A stretch of DNA of 24,478 nucleotides from Mesotoga sp. UBA6090 (GTDB taxonomy: Bacteria; Thermotogota; Thermotogae; Petrotogales; Kosmotogaceae). The stretch lies in contig NZ_DIXC01000054.1 in the NCBI RefSeq assembly GCF_002435945.1, forward strand, positions 1 to 24,478, written 5' to 3'. Position 1 is the stretch's first letter, and each line of letters opens with the position of its first letter. Below the pieces are notes generated by a model that ran no database searches, was not told the DNA's origin, and saw only the letters and a program-made list of their open reading frames with translations. Made by a program: the position numbers and the translations under genes. Below are positions 7,602 through 15,679 of this stretch, in pieces.

Positions 7602-9497
7602 ATGTCTGATTTATATAATGCTCAAAATATAAAGATACTTAAGGGACTTGATCCCGTTAGAAAGCGACCGGGAATGTATATTGGGTCGACGGGAAAGTCC
7701 GGACTACACCATCTCGTTTATGAGATCGTCGACAACAGCATAGACGAGGCTATGGGCGGTTACTGCGACAATATAAGTATCGTAATAACGGAGGACGGTT
7801 CCGTCGTTGTCAGCGATAACGGAAGGGGAATACCGATAGATATCCACCCTGATACAGAAACGAGCGCTCTTGAAGTTGTTATGACGACACTGCACGCCGG
7901 AGGGAAGTTCTCGAAAGACTCTTACAAGATCAGCGGAGGGCTCCACGGTGTCGGCGCTTCTGTGGTAAACGCTTTGTCTGAGTGGATGATAGTCGAAGTA
8001 ATGGTAAACGGCAAAGTCTATCGACAGAAGTATGAAAGAGGAAAGGCTCTTGCTCCCGTCGAAATAATCGGAGAGACAAAGGAAAAGGGAACCATAACGA
8101 GTTTTAAGCCGGACCCTCTTATATTCAGCATTACCGACTTTGACTTCGACATCCTTGAGGCGAGATTCAAAGAACTGGCCTACCTCAATGGAGGAGTAAA
8201 AATCACCTTTGAGGACAGAAGAATAGGAGAGAAGAGGAGCTATCATTTCGAGGGCGGAATCGTAGAGTTCGTGAAGGCTCTAAGCAAGAACAAGAAATCA
8301 ATTCATAAAGATCCAATCTATATAGAAGGTTCGTATAATGATGTGAAGATTCAGCTCGCCATGCAGTACACAACTTCATACGACGAGGATATTCTTACCT
8401 TCGTGAACAACATAAAGACAATCGAAGGGGGAACTCATCTCACTGGCTTCAAGACTGTCCTCACAAAGACAATGAATGATCTGGGCAGAAAGCACAACAT
8501 TTTGAAAGAAAAAGACCCGAATCTTCAGGGTGAAGATCTGAGGGAGGGCCTTTCCGCGATCTTGAGCGTTTTTGTCATGGAACCGCAATTTGAGGGACAG
8601 ACTAAAGCGAAACTCGGAAACGATGAGGCTTTCGAAGCAGTGATGAAGGTAGTGAAAGAGAAGCTTGAAGAGCACTTTGACTACAATCAGAAGGATCTAA
8701 AGGCAATATTGAGCAAGGCCCTTGAAGCTTCCAGGGCAAGACTTGCAGCCAAAAAAGCTAGAGAGATGATCCGAAGAAAAAACGCCCTCGAGAATACTAC
8801 TCTTCCAGGTAAACTTGCAGATTGTATCTCTGAAAATCTGGATGAAACCGAGATATTCATAGTCGAAGGAGATTCTGCCGGCGGTTCAGCGAAAATGGCA
8901 CGCTCGAGAGAAATGCAGGCCATTCTTCCGCTCAGAGGTAAGATATTGAACGTGGAAAAGGCAGGACTTGACAGAATGTTGAAGAGCGAAACAATAAGCA
9001 ACATTATCGTCGCTCTCGGAACAGGCATGGGCGAGGATTTCAACATAGAATCCCTGAGATACGGAAGGATCATAATCATGACCGATGCCGATGTTGACGG
9101 CGCTCATATAACCACATTGCTTCTGACTCTCTTTTACCGGTATATGACACCGCTGATAACCGCTGGGAAAGTCTTCATTGCTCAAGCTCCACTTTATAAG
9201 ATTGAAATGAATCGCCAGAAGTTCTACTTTTATAGCGATGAGGAACTTACGGCTTTTCTGAAAGAGCATTCTGACAGAAAGCTGAATTACTCCAGATTCA
9301 AAGGACTCGGTGAGATGAATCCCGAACAGCTCTGGGAGACAACAATGAACCCCGACGACCGGAAATTGGTCCGGATAAATATCGAAGATGCACAAGAAGC
9401 TGATCGTGTATTCACCATTCTAATGGGTAGCGAGGTGGAGGAAAGAAGGTCGTTTATACAACGGCATGCACTAAGTATTTCCAATCTTGACGTATGA
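7602..9497 (+). CDS. gyrB: DNA gyrase subunit B
   Basis: ATPase subunit of the type IIA topoisomerase that introduces negative supercoils. The 631-residue protein has the GHKL ATPase domain with YEIVDNSIDEA (40-50), DNGRGIP (72-78) and the GGLHGVGAS lid (112-120). The TOPRIM domain follows, with EGDSAGGSA (catalytic Glu 422) and DADVDGAH (metal-binding Asp 495, 497, 499). The C-terminal RFKGLGEMNPEQLW and the closing RRSFIQRHA are typical of GyrB, and the length fits GyrB without the enterobacterial insertion. ParE is the alternative, but the residues and the neighbourhood favour GyrB. The start has an ideal GGAGGTG ribosome binding site at 7590-7596. It shares an ATGA overlap with the following membrane protein gene. 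gyrA is not in the window. Confidence 0.96.
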   Translation: MSDLYNAQNIKILKGLDPVRKRPGMYIGSTGKSGLHHLVYEIVDNSIDEAMGGYCDNISIVITEDGSVVVSDNGRGIPIDIHPDTETSALEVVMTTLHAGGKFSKDSYKISGGLHGVGASVVNALSEWMIVEVMVNGKVYRQKYERGKALAPVEIIGETKEKGTITSFKPDPLIFSITDFDFDILEARFKELAYLNGGVKITFEDRRIGEKRSYHFEGGIVEFVKALSKNKKSIHKDPIYIEGSYNDVKIQLAMQYTTSYDEDILTFVNNIKTIEGGTHLTGFKTVLTKTMNDLGRKHNILKEKDPNLQGEDLREGLSAILSVFVMEPQFEGQTKAKLGNDEAFEAVMKVVKEKLEEHFDYNQKDLKAILSKALEASRARLAAKKAREMIRRKNALENTTLPGKLADCISENLDETEIFIVEGDSAGGSAKMARSREMQAILPLRGKILNVEKAGLDRMLKSETISNIIVALGTGMGEDFNIESLRYGRIIIMTDADVDGAHITTLLLTLFYRYMTPLITAGKVFIAQAPLYKIEMNRQKFYFYSDEELTAFLKEHSDRKLNYSRFKGLGEMNPEQLWETTMNPDDRKLVRINIEDAQEADRVFTILMGSEVEERRSFIQRHALSISNLDV

Positions 9498-10132
9498 GCC
9501 TTTCTCTTAGAGCCGGGATTTGCGTGGTAGTCCTTTTTGCCATTTGGATGCTTTGCATAGCGAATTTCGTACTGGAGTCATTCTTCACGGCTCCCGTTGA
9601 GCAGTTAACCAGGATTGTTAATTCGGGTGAGATTCTGGTTGAATTTCCGCTGGCCTTTAGAAGAACATGGAAAACTGATATAATTTACCCACCGGGAAGT
9701 ATTGATGTCTCCGGAGGTAGGGTCTTTTTGAAACCGGGAAAGTTTGTTGTCAGTTATGAAGACAAATACTACTGGGTATCGGAGGATTTTGTTATAGTTG
9801 ATTACGCTGATCTTACCGAGATTTTCAATCACCCGGTTATTGGCGGGGTTAGATTTCTTCTTACTAATGGAGTTTATGTAGCTAGCGAAAGAGACATAGA
9901 CATTTTTGCCGGAGCGGTAGAGGGCATTCTTGCTGACAGAAGAGTACTGGCACTGGTATCATACTTTGACTTTGAGAACAACGTGCTGCTTCTCAGACGT
10001 GGGATTCGAGTTAAGGTCATGGACTGGGAGAGCTTAGAAGTAAACAGGGAGCTTCTTCTTCAGCTAGAAAACGCCTCCGACAGAAGCGAATATATTTTCT
10101 TAAGTGATGGTAAACTGTTGAGAGCGAGGTGA
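9494..10132 (+). CDS. Single-pass membrane protein, candidate FtsQ/DivIB analogue
   Basis: A 212-residue protein with a short cytoplasmic N-terminus, one transmembrane helix at about residues 8-30 (GICVVVLFAIWMLC) and a ~180-residue domain probably outside the cytoplasm. The outer part has no cysteine and is rich in beta-prone segments. KYYWVSEDFVIVDYADL resembles the FtsQ beta-domain pattern YWVDEDGVV, and the order of a small N-terminal segment, a YYW-type segment and a terminal run ending YIFLSDGKLLRAR also recalls FtsQ. It is placed directly before ftsA-ftsZ, where ftsQ lies in many bacteria. The ATGA overlap with gyrB and the overlap with the ftsA ribosome binding site suggest coupled translation. 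Similarity to FtsQ is my judgement of weak pattern, not a confirmed domain hit. Confidence 0.75.
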   Translation: MSLSLRAGICVVVLFAIWMLCIANFVLESFFTAPVEQLTRIVNSGEILVEFPLAFRRTWKTDIIYPPGSIDVSGGRVFLKPGKFVVSYEDKYYWVSEDFVIVDYADLTEIFNHPVIGGVRFLLTNGVYVASERDIDIFAGAVEGILADRRVLALVSYFDFENNVLLLRRGIRVKVMDWESLEVNRELLLQLENASDRSEYIFLSDGKLLRAR

Positions 10133-10137
10133 CATTG

Positions 10138-11430
10138 ATGGCCAGGGGGAAGGATTATACGGTTTCTCTCGATGTTGGCACGAACACCCTCAAGGGTGTG
10201 GTGGTAAGTAGAGAACAGACAGGTCAGATGACTCTTGAAGCTTATGGAAGCGTCAAGACTGTTGGACTTGACAAGGGCGAAGTTAAAGATGCGGTCGCTC
10301 TTAAGCAGTCGATTCAAAAACTGATCGAGGACCTAACGGGTCAGATGGGTAAGAAAGATGTTGAAGCGGACTTCAAGATAAGTTTCACGGACGGAGACTA
10401 TTCGGTATTTTCCGAGAACATTGAAGAGGTTCTCTCAGAAGACAAACAGGTAATGGTTAAAGAGCAGACGATAATGAGCATTATGAGCCGACTAAAGGCC
10501 GAGAAGATGAAGACGGGTAACACTAACATACACAGAAGTTATATACGCAAGTATATTCTTGATGATGACAAAGTCGTCTTCAACCCTGTCGAGATGTATG
10601 CCAAGAAACTTAACGTCGAGATGGTCTTTGTTTCGAGCGAAGGAAAGTCAGTCGAAATATTCCGAAGGCTTTTCGAAGAACTTTTCGGAAGAGGTGACTT
10701 TTTCATTTCTCCGGCGTTGATCTCTGCCTCCGAAGCGGTACTCACCGACACCGAAAAGCAGCACGGAGTGGTAAGCGTAGTTTTGGGTCACAGTTTTTCG
10801 GAGATGGTGATCTACAGAGAGAATCTTCCTGTTTATATCTCAAGAATCCCTCTTGGAATAAGACATATAGTCCTGGATGTCGCTAGAGTACTGGGCACAT
10901 CTGTGGATGAAGCCGAGAGGCTTCTCGTGAACTATGGTCATTGTAGCATGTTCCCACCGGATTCTGAGGACGTAGTAGAATACTTCGGACTCGATGAGAG
11001 AACAAGAAAAAACGTCTCTGTGAGGAGACTATCCACGGTAATATACGCAAGGGTGAAGGAACTCCTTAACAAGATAAGAAAAGAGATTCAGCTCTTCGTA
11101 ATAAACAATCCCGAGTATTCGGAAGAGAGAATTCCCGGCGGAGTAGTCTTTACCGGTGGAGGTTCAAAGCTGAGAGGATTGACAGATGTAGGTGTGGAAT
11201 CTCTGAAAATGCCCGTAAGAATCGGAACATACGAAACCAGTTTCAACAAGCGTATTGAGAACAGCCATGATGTTGCTAATGATCCCGTATTCAGTTCGTG
11301 TTTGGGCAATCTGGTCTCCCCCGAGGAAGTCCAGGGAGAAGCTGTAGAGAGCGTGGTTGAAAGACCTAAGAAAGGTTTCGGATCCTTTATTAAATCCCTC
11401 TTCTTTGGAGGTGAAGATGATGAGCTTTGA
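10138..11430 (+). CDS. ftsA: Cell division protein FtsA
   Basis: Actin-like protein that tethers FtsZ filaments to the membrane and recruits the divisome. The 430-residue product opens with the phosphate-1 motif SLDVGTNTLKGVVV (about residues 9-22), has the PALISASEAVL segment before the second phosphate loop, and GGVVFTGGGSKLRG (about 331-344) for nucleotide binding. The C-terminus KKGFGSFIKSLFFGG is an amphipathic helix, the FtsA membrane-targeting sequence. Start: ATG 10138 is 5 nt after GAGGTGA (10126-10132). An in-frame GTG at 10129 lies inside that ribosome binding site and is rejected. ftsZ begins inside its last codons, so the FtsA:FtsZ ratio is probably set by coupled translation. 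Confidence 0.95.
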   Translation: MARGKDYTVSLDVGTNTLKGVVVSREQTGQMTLEAYGSVKTVGLDKGEVKDAVALKQSIQKLIEDLTGQMGKKDVEADFKISFTDGDYSVFSENIEEVLSEDKQVMVKEQTIMSIMSRLKAEKMKTGNTNIHRSYIRKYILDDDKVVFNPVEMYAKKLNVEMVFVSSEGKSVEIFRRLFEELFGRGDFFISPALISASEAVLTDTEKQHGVVSVVLGHSFSEMVIYRENLPVYISRIPLGIRHIVLDVARVLGTSVDEAERLLVNYGHCSMFPPDSEDVVEYFGLDERTRKNVSVRRLSTVIYARVKELLNKIRKEIQLFVINNPEYSEERIPGGVVFTGGGSKLRGLTDVGVESLKMPVRIGTYETSFNKRIENSHDVANDPVFSSCLGNLVSPEEVQGEAVESVVERPKKGFGSFIKSLFFGGEDDEL

Positions 11431-12466
11431 GATTGACACAGGTAAGAAGAATACTGAAATCAGATTGCCATCAATAAAAGTTATAGGCGTGGGTGGAGCC
11501 GGCGGAAACGCGGTTAACAGAATGATCTCTGAGGGAATTCACGGCGTGACATTCATTGCAGCCAATACGGATGTTCAGGTTCTTGAAAGCAATAAGGCAG
11601 AGCTGAGAATCCAGCTTGGAACGGAGCTAACGAGAGGTCTAGGAGCCGGTGGAAACCCTAACGTGGGTGAAAGAGCCGCCGAGGAGTCCGTCGACGAGAT
11701 CGGAACATTCCTTGAGGACACAGATCTCCTTTTCATCACAGCAGGTATGGGTGGTGGCACAGGAACCGGTGCAGCTCCAATAGTAGCTTCGATAGCTAGA
11801 GAGATGGGAATTCTTACTGTCGCCGTAGTGACGACTCCCTTCTTCTTCGAAGGAAACACCCGCTTGAAGACTGCCCATGAAGGACTAAGAAGACTAAAGA
11901 ATTCGGTGGATACGCTAATAAGAATCTCAAACAACAAGCTTCTGCAAGAGTTACCACCGAACACTTCAATCGTAGATGCCTTTGCAAAGGCCGACGAAAC
12001 TCTCCATCACGGGATCAAGGGTATCTCTGAGCTAATAACAAAGCGCGGGTATATCAACCTTGACTTTGCCGATGTCGAGTCGGTTTTGAGAAATGCCGGA
12101 ACGGCAATGCTGGGCATAGGGGTAGGCTCCGGTGAAAGGCGCGCTGAAGAAGCTGCGCGAAGAGCCCTTGAAAGCCGGCTGCTCGAGAAACCTATCGATA
12201 ATGCGACAGGCATAATTCTCAACGTCTCGGCTAAGAACATTACGCTCAGAGAGATGAATATTGCTGCCGCTATAGTGAGACAGAACTGCAGTGAGGATGC
12301 CGATGTCAAACTCGGACTTATCGTTGATCCTGACATGAACGATGATGAGCTTGATATAACCTTGATAGCGGCAGGTCTGGAGCTCGACGAAGGCGAACTG
12401 ATGGGCGATGCCTCAGACATCCCCGCTATCTACAGATTCGGATTGGACATAAACGAGGAGGAATAG
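11417..12466 (+). CDS. ftsZ: Cell division protein FtsZ
   Basis: Tubulin-like GTPase that forms the division ring. The 349-residue product has IKVIGVGGAGGNAVNRM at the N-terminus, the tubulin signature GGGTGTGAAP (112-121), VTTPFFFEG, and the T7 loop NLDFADVESVLRNAGTAMLG. The extreme C-terminus carries SDIPAIYR, matching the conserved peptide (D-I-P-x-[FIL]-x-R) that binds FtsA. The linker between the GTPase body and this peptide is very short, roughly ten residues (GELMGDAS). Start: ATG 11417 and ATG 11420 both fit GGAGG at 11407-11411; an in-frame upstream ATG at 11357 lacks a ribosome binding site and would overlap ftsA by 74 bp. The true overlap with ftsA is 14 bp or less. Confidence 0.97.
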   Translation: MMSFEIDTGKKNTEIRLPSIKVIGVGGAGGNAVNRMISEGIHGVTFIAANTDVQVLESNKAELRIQLGTELTRGLGAGGNPNVGERAAEESVDEIGTFLEDTDLLFITAGMGGGTGTGAAPIVASIAREMGILTVAVVTTPFFFEGNTRLKTAHEGLRRLKNSVDTLIRISNNKLLQELPPNTSIVDAFAKADETLHHGIKGISELITKRGYINLDFADVESVLRNAGTAMLGIGVGSGERRAEEAARRALESRLLEKPIDNATGIILNVSAKNITLREMNIAAAIVRQNCSEDADVKLGLIVDPDMNDDELDITLIAAGLELDEGELMGDASDIPAIYRFGLDINEEE

Positions 12467-12469
12467 TAG

Positions 12470-14164
12470 TTGAGAGTCTATAAGAGGCTCGGAGAGCTAC
12501 TCATTGATCAAGGTCTCATCGGTGAGGATGCTCTCAAGCAGGCTGTAGCGCTGCAAAAAAAAGTAGGAAAGCCGATTGGCGAAGTTCTTGTCGGAATGGG
12601 TGTCATTTCGTGGGAGGACATTTACGATTCTCTTTCCAAACAATACGGCCTCAAGGTACTTGATGATGTACCTAATTTACTATCTCCAGAAGTTCTTAGA
12701 ATGATTCCCAAGCCAGTTGCGGACAGGCTTAACGTGATTCCAATCGATTTTCTTCCCGAAGGCAACGTTCTTAAAGTGGTAACAACCGATGTTCTTAAGG
12801 TTCCACAAATAGACAGAGAGCTATCGTTTCTGACTGGAAGTAAGATACTAACTCTTCTTGTACCTCCCCCAATGTTTGATGCACTTTACAAATCCTCTTA
12901 CGAGGAGTCTGCTTCTAGCGAGATCATAGACAACACTTTCAGCATAGAACAGCATACGGAAATAGATCTCGAGGATGACAAACAGGACGAAACCGATGAT
13001 ACTCCCGTCGCAAAGTTCATAAACTCACTTCTAGACAACGGAATCAGAAACGATGCCAGTGACGTCCATCTAGAACCTTACGAAAAAATAGCCGTTGCCA
13101 GACTGAGAGTCGACGGGGTTTTGAGAAAAGTTCTCAGTTATCCTAGAAAGGCTCACAACTCGGTTGTATCAAGAATCAAAGTAATGTGTAATCTGGATAT
13201 TTCAGAGAAGAGAATGCCTCAGGATGGAAAGTTCTATATTAGAAGGGGCAATGAGCAGTTCGACATGAGAGTTTCGACAATGCCAACAATTTTCGGCGAG
13301 AAAGTTGTTATGAGAATTCTTAGGGTCTCAAATGCGAAGAAGAAGCTTGAAGATCTCGGACTCTCCGACTACAACAGGGAACGTTTCGAGAGTATTATCA
13401 GCTCTCCTTATGGAATCATACTCGTTTCAGGACCTACAGGGAGCGGGAAATCTACAACTTTGGTCGCCGTTCTTAATCAGGTTACTTCCGAGAAGCTTAA
13501 CGTCTTGACCGCTGAGGACCCTGTCGAATACACCATAGAAGGCATCTCTCAATGTCAAGTCAATACGGACATTGGATTGACTTTTGCGAGATACCTGCGA
13601 TCTTTCTTGCGTCAGGACCCCGACATAATTATGGTCGGTGAAATACGAGACAGAGAGACTGCCCAGCTTGCGATAGAGGCATCACTCACCGGGCATCTTG
13701 TTTTCTCGACGATTCACACGAATAGCGCCGCAGGTGCGGTGGCCCGACTTGTAAATATGGGGGTGGATCCCTTCTTGCTCGGGACCTCACTGATTGGCGT
13801 CATGGGACAGCGACTGGTAAGAAAGCTGTGCAACAACTGTAAAGTGAAGATTCCTGTGAGAGAAGAAGTAAGAAAGATAGCTTCTACTCTTTATCCTAAC
13901 CGCGAGGATTTCGCCGAATATATCCCGGGAAATGGCTGCCCCGAATGTCGAGGGATGGGATATAGGGGCAGAACAAGCATCAGCGAAATCCTGGTGGTGA
14001 ACAACAATCTTCGACAGCTTATAGGCAATAACGCTTCAGAAAGGGAGCTTGCAGCGGCTGCGGTCTCCTCGGGAATGCGAACTCTCTACAATGACGGCGT
14101 TCAAAAAGTTCTTGACGGAGTAACCTCACTTGAAGAGATCAAGAGAGTGGCAATAGAATACTGA
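12470..14164 (+). CDS. pilB: Type IV pilus / type II secretion assembly ATPase (PilB/GspE family)
   Basis: Hexameric secretion ATPase that powers pilus extension or pseudopilus assembly at the inner face of the membrane. The 564-residue protein has an N-terminal MshEN-type domain (about 1-145: RLGELLIDQGLI, GEVLVGMGVISWEDI), an acidic linker (about 160-178), and the ATPase core: Walker A GPTGSGKST (321-329), Asp box EDPVEY (349-355), Walker B DPDIIMVGEIRD (383-394), His box STIHTN (413-418), and the zinc-binding tetracysteine C454, C457, C490, C493. The tetracysteine and MshEN domain favour PilB/GspE over PilT. TTG start at 12470 with GAGGAGG at 12455-12461. It follows ftsZ by 3 bp. Pilus versus secretion use cannot be decided here. 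Confidence 0.92.
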   Translation: MRVYKRLGELLIDQGLIGEDALKQAVALQKKVGKPIGEVLVGMGVISWEDIYDSLSKQYGLKVLDDVPNLLSPEVLRMIPKPVADRLNVIPIDFLPEGNVLKVVTTDVLKVPQIDRELSFLTGSKILTLLVPPPMFDALYKSSYEESASSEIIDNTFSIEQHTEIDLEDDKQDETDDTPVAKFINSLLDNGIRNDASDVHLEPYEKIAVARLRVDGVLRKVLSYPRKAHNSVVSRIKVMCNLDISEKRMPQDGKFYIRRGNEQFDMRVSTMPTIFGEKVVMRILRVSNAKKKLEDLGLSDYNRERFESIISSPYGIILVSGPTGSGKSTTLVAVLNQVTSEKLNVLTAEDPVEYTIEGISQCQVNTDIGLTFARYLRSFLRQDPDIIMVGEIRDRETAQLAIEASLTGHLVFSTIHTNSAAGAVARLVNMGVDPFLLGTSLIGVMGQRLVRKLCNNCKVKIPVREEVRKIASTLYPNREDFAEYIPGNGCPECRGMGYRGRTSISEILVVNNNLRQLIGNNASERELAAAAVSSGMRTLYNDGVQKVLDGVTSLEEIKRVAIEY

Positions 14165-14191
14165 CCGAGCCTTCCTTCAGCTGTTAATATC

Positions 14192-14217
14192 CATACTTAC
14201 GCATACTCAAACATACT
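14192..14217. repeat. Three CATACT repeats at exact 10-bp intervals
   Basis: CATACT occurs at 14192, 14202 and 14212, once per 10 bp, in the gap before the ornithine operon. Exact helical spacing places all copies on the same face of the DNA, as for arrayed regulator half-sites. They lie about 70 bp upstream of the candidate -35 element. The rest of the 14165-14339 gap has no gene and no clear terminator for pilB. Confidence 0.5.
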
Positions 14218-14284
14218 TGCATAATGTGTGATTAGTCGTCTTTTATCGCGAATAGCAGCAAATTGCCAAAATAGCCTCCCGTTT

Positions 14285-14313
14285 CCGACAGTGATAGTAT
14301 TGGATTGAATAAT
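14285..14313 (+). promoter_or_regulatory. Possible promoter of the ornithine degradation operon
   Basis: CCGACA (14285-14290), a 17-bp spacer and AATAAT (14308-14313) form a moderate sigma-70 match (four and five of six bases). Transcription would begin near 14320, about 20 nt before the ord start, leaving just enough room for GGAGGT at 14328-14333. No B12-riboswitch or T-box features fit in a leader this short. Promoter call is inferred from spacing and consensus only. Confidence 0.35.
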
Positions 14314-14339
14314 CTAAAATTCGGATTGGAGGTTTCTTT

Positions 14340-15365
14340 ATGGCTTACAGAGTTTTGGTGTGGGGCCTGGGTGCAATGGGAAGCGGAGTGGCGAGAAATA
14401 TTATGAAGAAAGAAGATCTCAGGCTGGTAGGTGCGGTTGAAAAGGATCCAGAGAGAATCGGAAAAGACCTCGGAGAGTATCTTGGCGGAGAAAAAACGGG
14501 GAGGCTTGTTTACTCAGACATTGAGAAGGCAATAGTTGAAACGAGACCCGACATTGTAGTAATCGCCACAAATTCCTTCGTCAAAGAAGTCCTTCCAAAG
14601 ATAGAGGCGGCTGCCAGACACCATGTTGACATTCTTACGATAGCCGAAGAAATGGCTTTCCCGTTCGTTTCGCATCCAGAAGAATCGGAAGTACTCGAGA
14701 ACATAGCCTGGCGTTATGGGGTGTCAATCCTCGGTACGGGAATTAACCCCGGATTCGTGCTGGATCTCCTCATAATAGCTATGACCGGAGCGTGTCTCAA
14801 AGTTAACAGAATCGAGGCTAGAAGAATCAACGATCTTTCTCCATTTGGAAAGACTGTGATGGAGACTCAAGGAGTGGGGACCTTTCCTGAAGAGTTCAAA
14901 AAGGGTATCGAGAAGGGAGATATCGTCGGTCACATTGGATTTCAGCAATCGATAGCGATGATTGGCAATGCACTGGGCTGGGAGATAGACAGAATTGAAG
15001 AGAGTCAAGAGCCAATCATCTCAAATACAGAGAGAAAGACAGCAGTAGCGCATGTGAAGCCGGGAATGGTAGCTGGTTGTAAGCATGTAGGACGCGGTTA
15101 TTGCGGTGAGAAGCTCATGATAGAGTTGGTTCATCCTCAACAAATCCTACCAGAAACAGAAGGGGTAGACACTGGAGATTACATAGATATCTACGGCGAC
15201 CCTGAAATCCATCTTTCGATAAAACCCGAAATCCCAGGAGGAAAGGGAACAATTGCTCTTGCGACAAATATGATTCCCGCAGTGATAGAAGCGGCTCCAG
15301 GACTTATCGAAATGAGCGAGCTTCCTATTCCAAGGTGCCTGATAGACGAAATAAAGGAGATGTAA
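14340..15365 (+). CDS. ord: 2,4-diaminopentanoate dehydrogenase
   Basis: NAD(P)-dependent oxidative deamination of 2,4-diaminopentanoate to 2-amino-4-oxopentanoate, the second step of the D-ornithine aminomutase route. The 341-residue protein starts with a Rossmann nucleotide loop, VLVWGLGAMGSGVAR (G9, G11, G14), followed by IVVIATNSF and the long, family-typical TIAEEMAFPFVSHPEE and GTGINPGFVLDLL segments. The fold belongs with dihydrodipicolinate reductase-like dehydrogenases; the assignment rests on these segments and on the four downstream genes of the same pathway. ATG start with GGAGGT at 14328-14333. It is first in the operon and is followed by ortA 2 bp later. Confidence 0.92.
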   Translation: MAYRVLVWGLGAMGSGVARNIMKKEDLRLVGAVEKDPERIGKDLGEYLGGEKTGRLVYSDIEKAIVETRPDIVVIATNSFVKEVLPKIEAAARHHVDILTIAEEMAFPFVSHPEESEVLENIAWRYGVSILGTGINPGFVLDLLIIAMTGACLKVNRIEARRINDLSPFGKTVMETQGVGTFPEEFKKGIEKGDIVGHIGFQQSIAMIGNALGWEIDRIEESQEPIISNTERKTAVAHVKPGMVAGCKHVGRGYCGEKLMIELVHPQQILPETEGVDTGDYIDIYGDPEIHLSIKPEIPGGKGTIALATNMIPAVIEAAPGLIEMSELPIPRCLIDEIKEM

Positions 15366-15367
15366 GT

Positions 15368-15679
15368 ATGAGTGCAATGAAGGGACAGTGGGTGCAAATC
15401 CACCGGATTCTTCTCAATCCAGGAGAGAGAGCGCCCTCAGTGCCCGAAGACACTGGAAACCTTCCTCTCGAACTAAGGGTAAGGGGCTTTCTACTGGAAG
15501 AAAAAGCCGAAGTCGGTGAATTAGTGACAATAGAGACAGCCGCAGGAAGAAAAGTACACGGAAAAATAGAGTCTGTCGAACCGACACATGAGCACAACTT
15601 CGGAGACTACATCCCTGAGCTGGCTGAAGCGGGAATGGAACTTACAAGATGGCTAACTGGCGGCGATGAAGATGAATGA
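15368..15679 (+). CDS. ortA: 2-amino-4-ketopentanoate thiolase, alpha (small) subunit
   Basis: Small subunit of the PLP-dependent enzyme that splits 2-amino-4-oxopentanoate with CoA into acetyl-CoA and alanine. The product has 103 residues, opening MSAMKGQWVQIHRILL, with LPLELRVRGFLLEEKAEVGE and ending in an acidic GGDEDE. Start: ATG 15368 is 7 nt after AAGGAGA (15354-15360). An in-frame upstream ATG at 15335 lies inside ord without a ribosome binding site. It overlaps ortB by 14 bp. The small subunit has no recognisable catalytic domain of its own; identity follows from the characteristic N-terminal pattern and its place between ord and ortB. Confidence 0.9.
   Translation: MSAMKGQWVQIHRILLNPGERAPSVPEDTGNLPLELRVRGFLLEEKAEVGELVTIETAAGRKVHGKIESVEPTHEHNFGDYIPELAEAGMELTRWLTGGDEDE

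Noticed and set aside
7704..8246. 180-codon open frame on the minus strand
   Set aside because: Fully antisense to gyrB, whose ATPase motifs are encoded on the + strand here.
8886..9395. 169-codon open frame on the minus strand
   Set aside because: Antisense to the gyrB TOPRIM region; no independent support.
11357..11416. Longer start for ftsZ inside ftsA
   Set aside because: No ribosome binding site and not FtsZ-like; GGAGG at 11407 serves ATG 11417 or 11420.
14165..14339. B12 riboswitch or T-box before the B12-dependent operon
   Set aside because: The gap is short and I could not find a B12-box-like sequence or a specifier/antiterminator arrangement; regulation is more likely by a DNA-binding protein.
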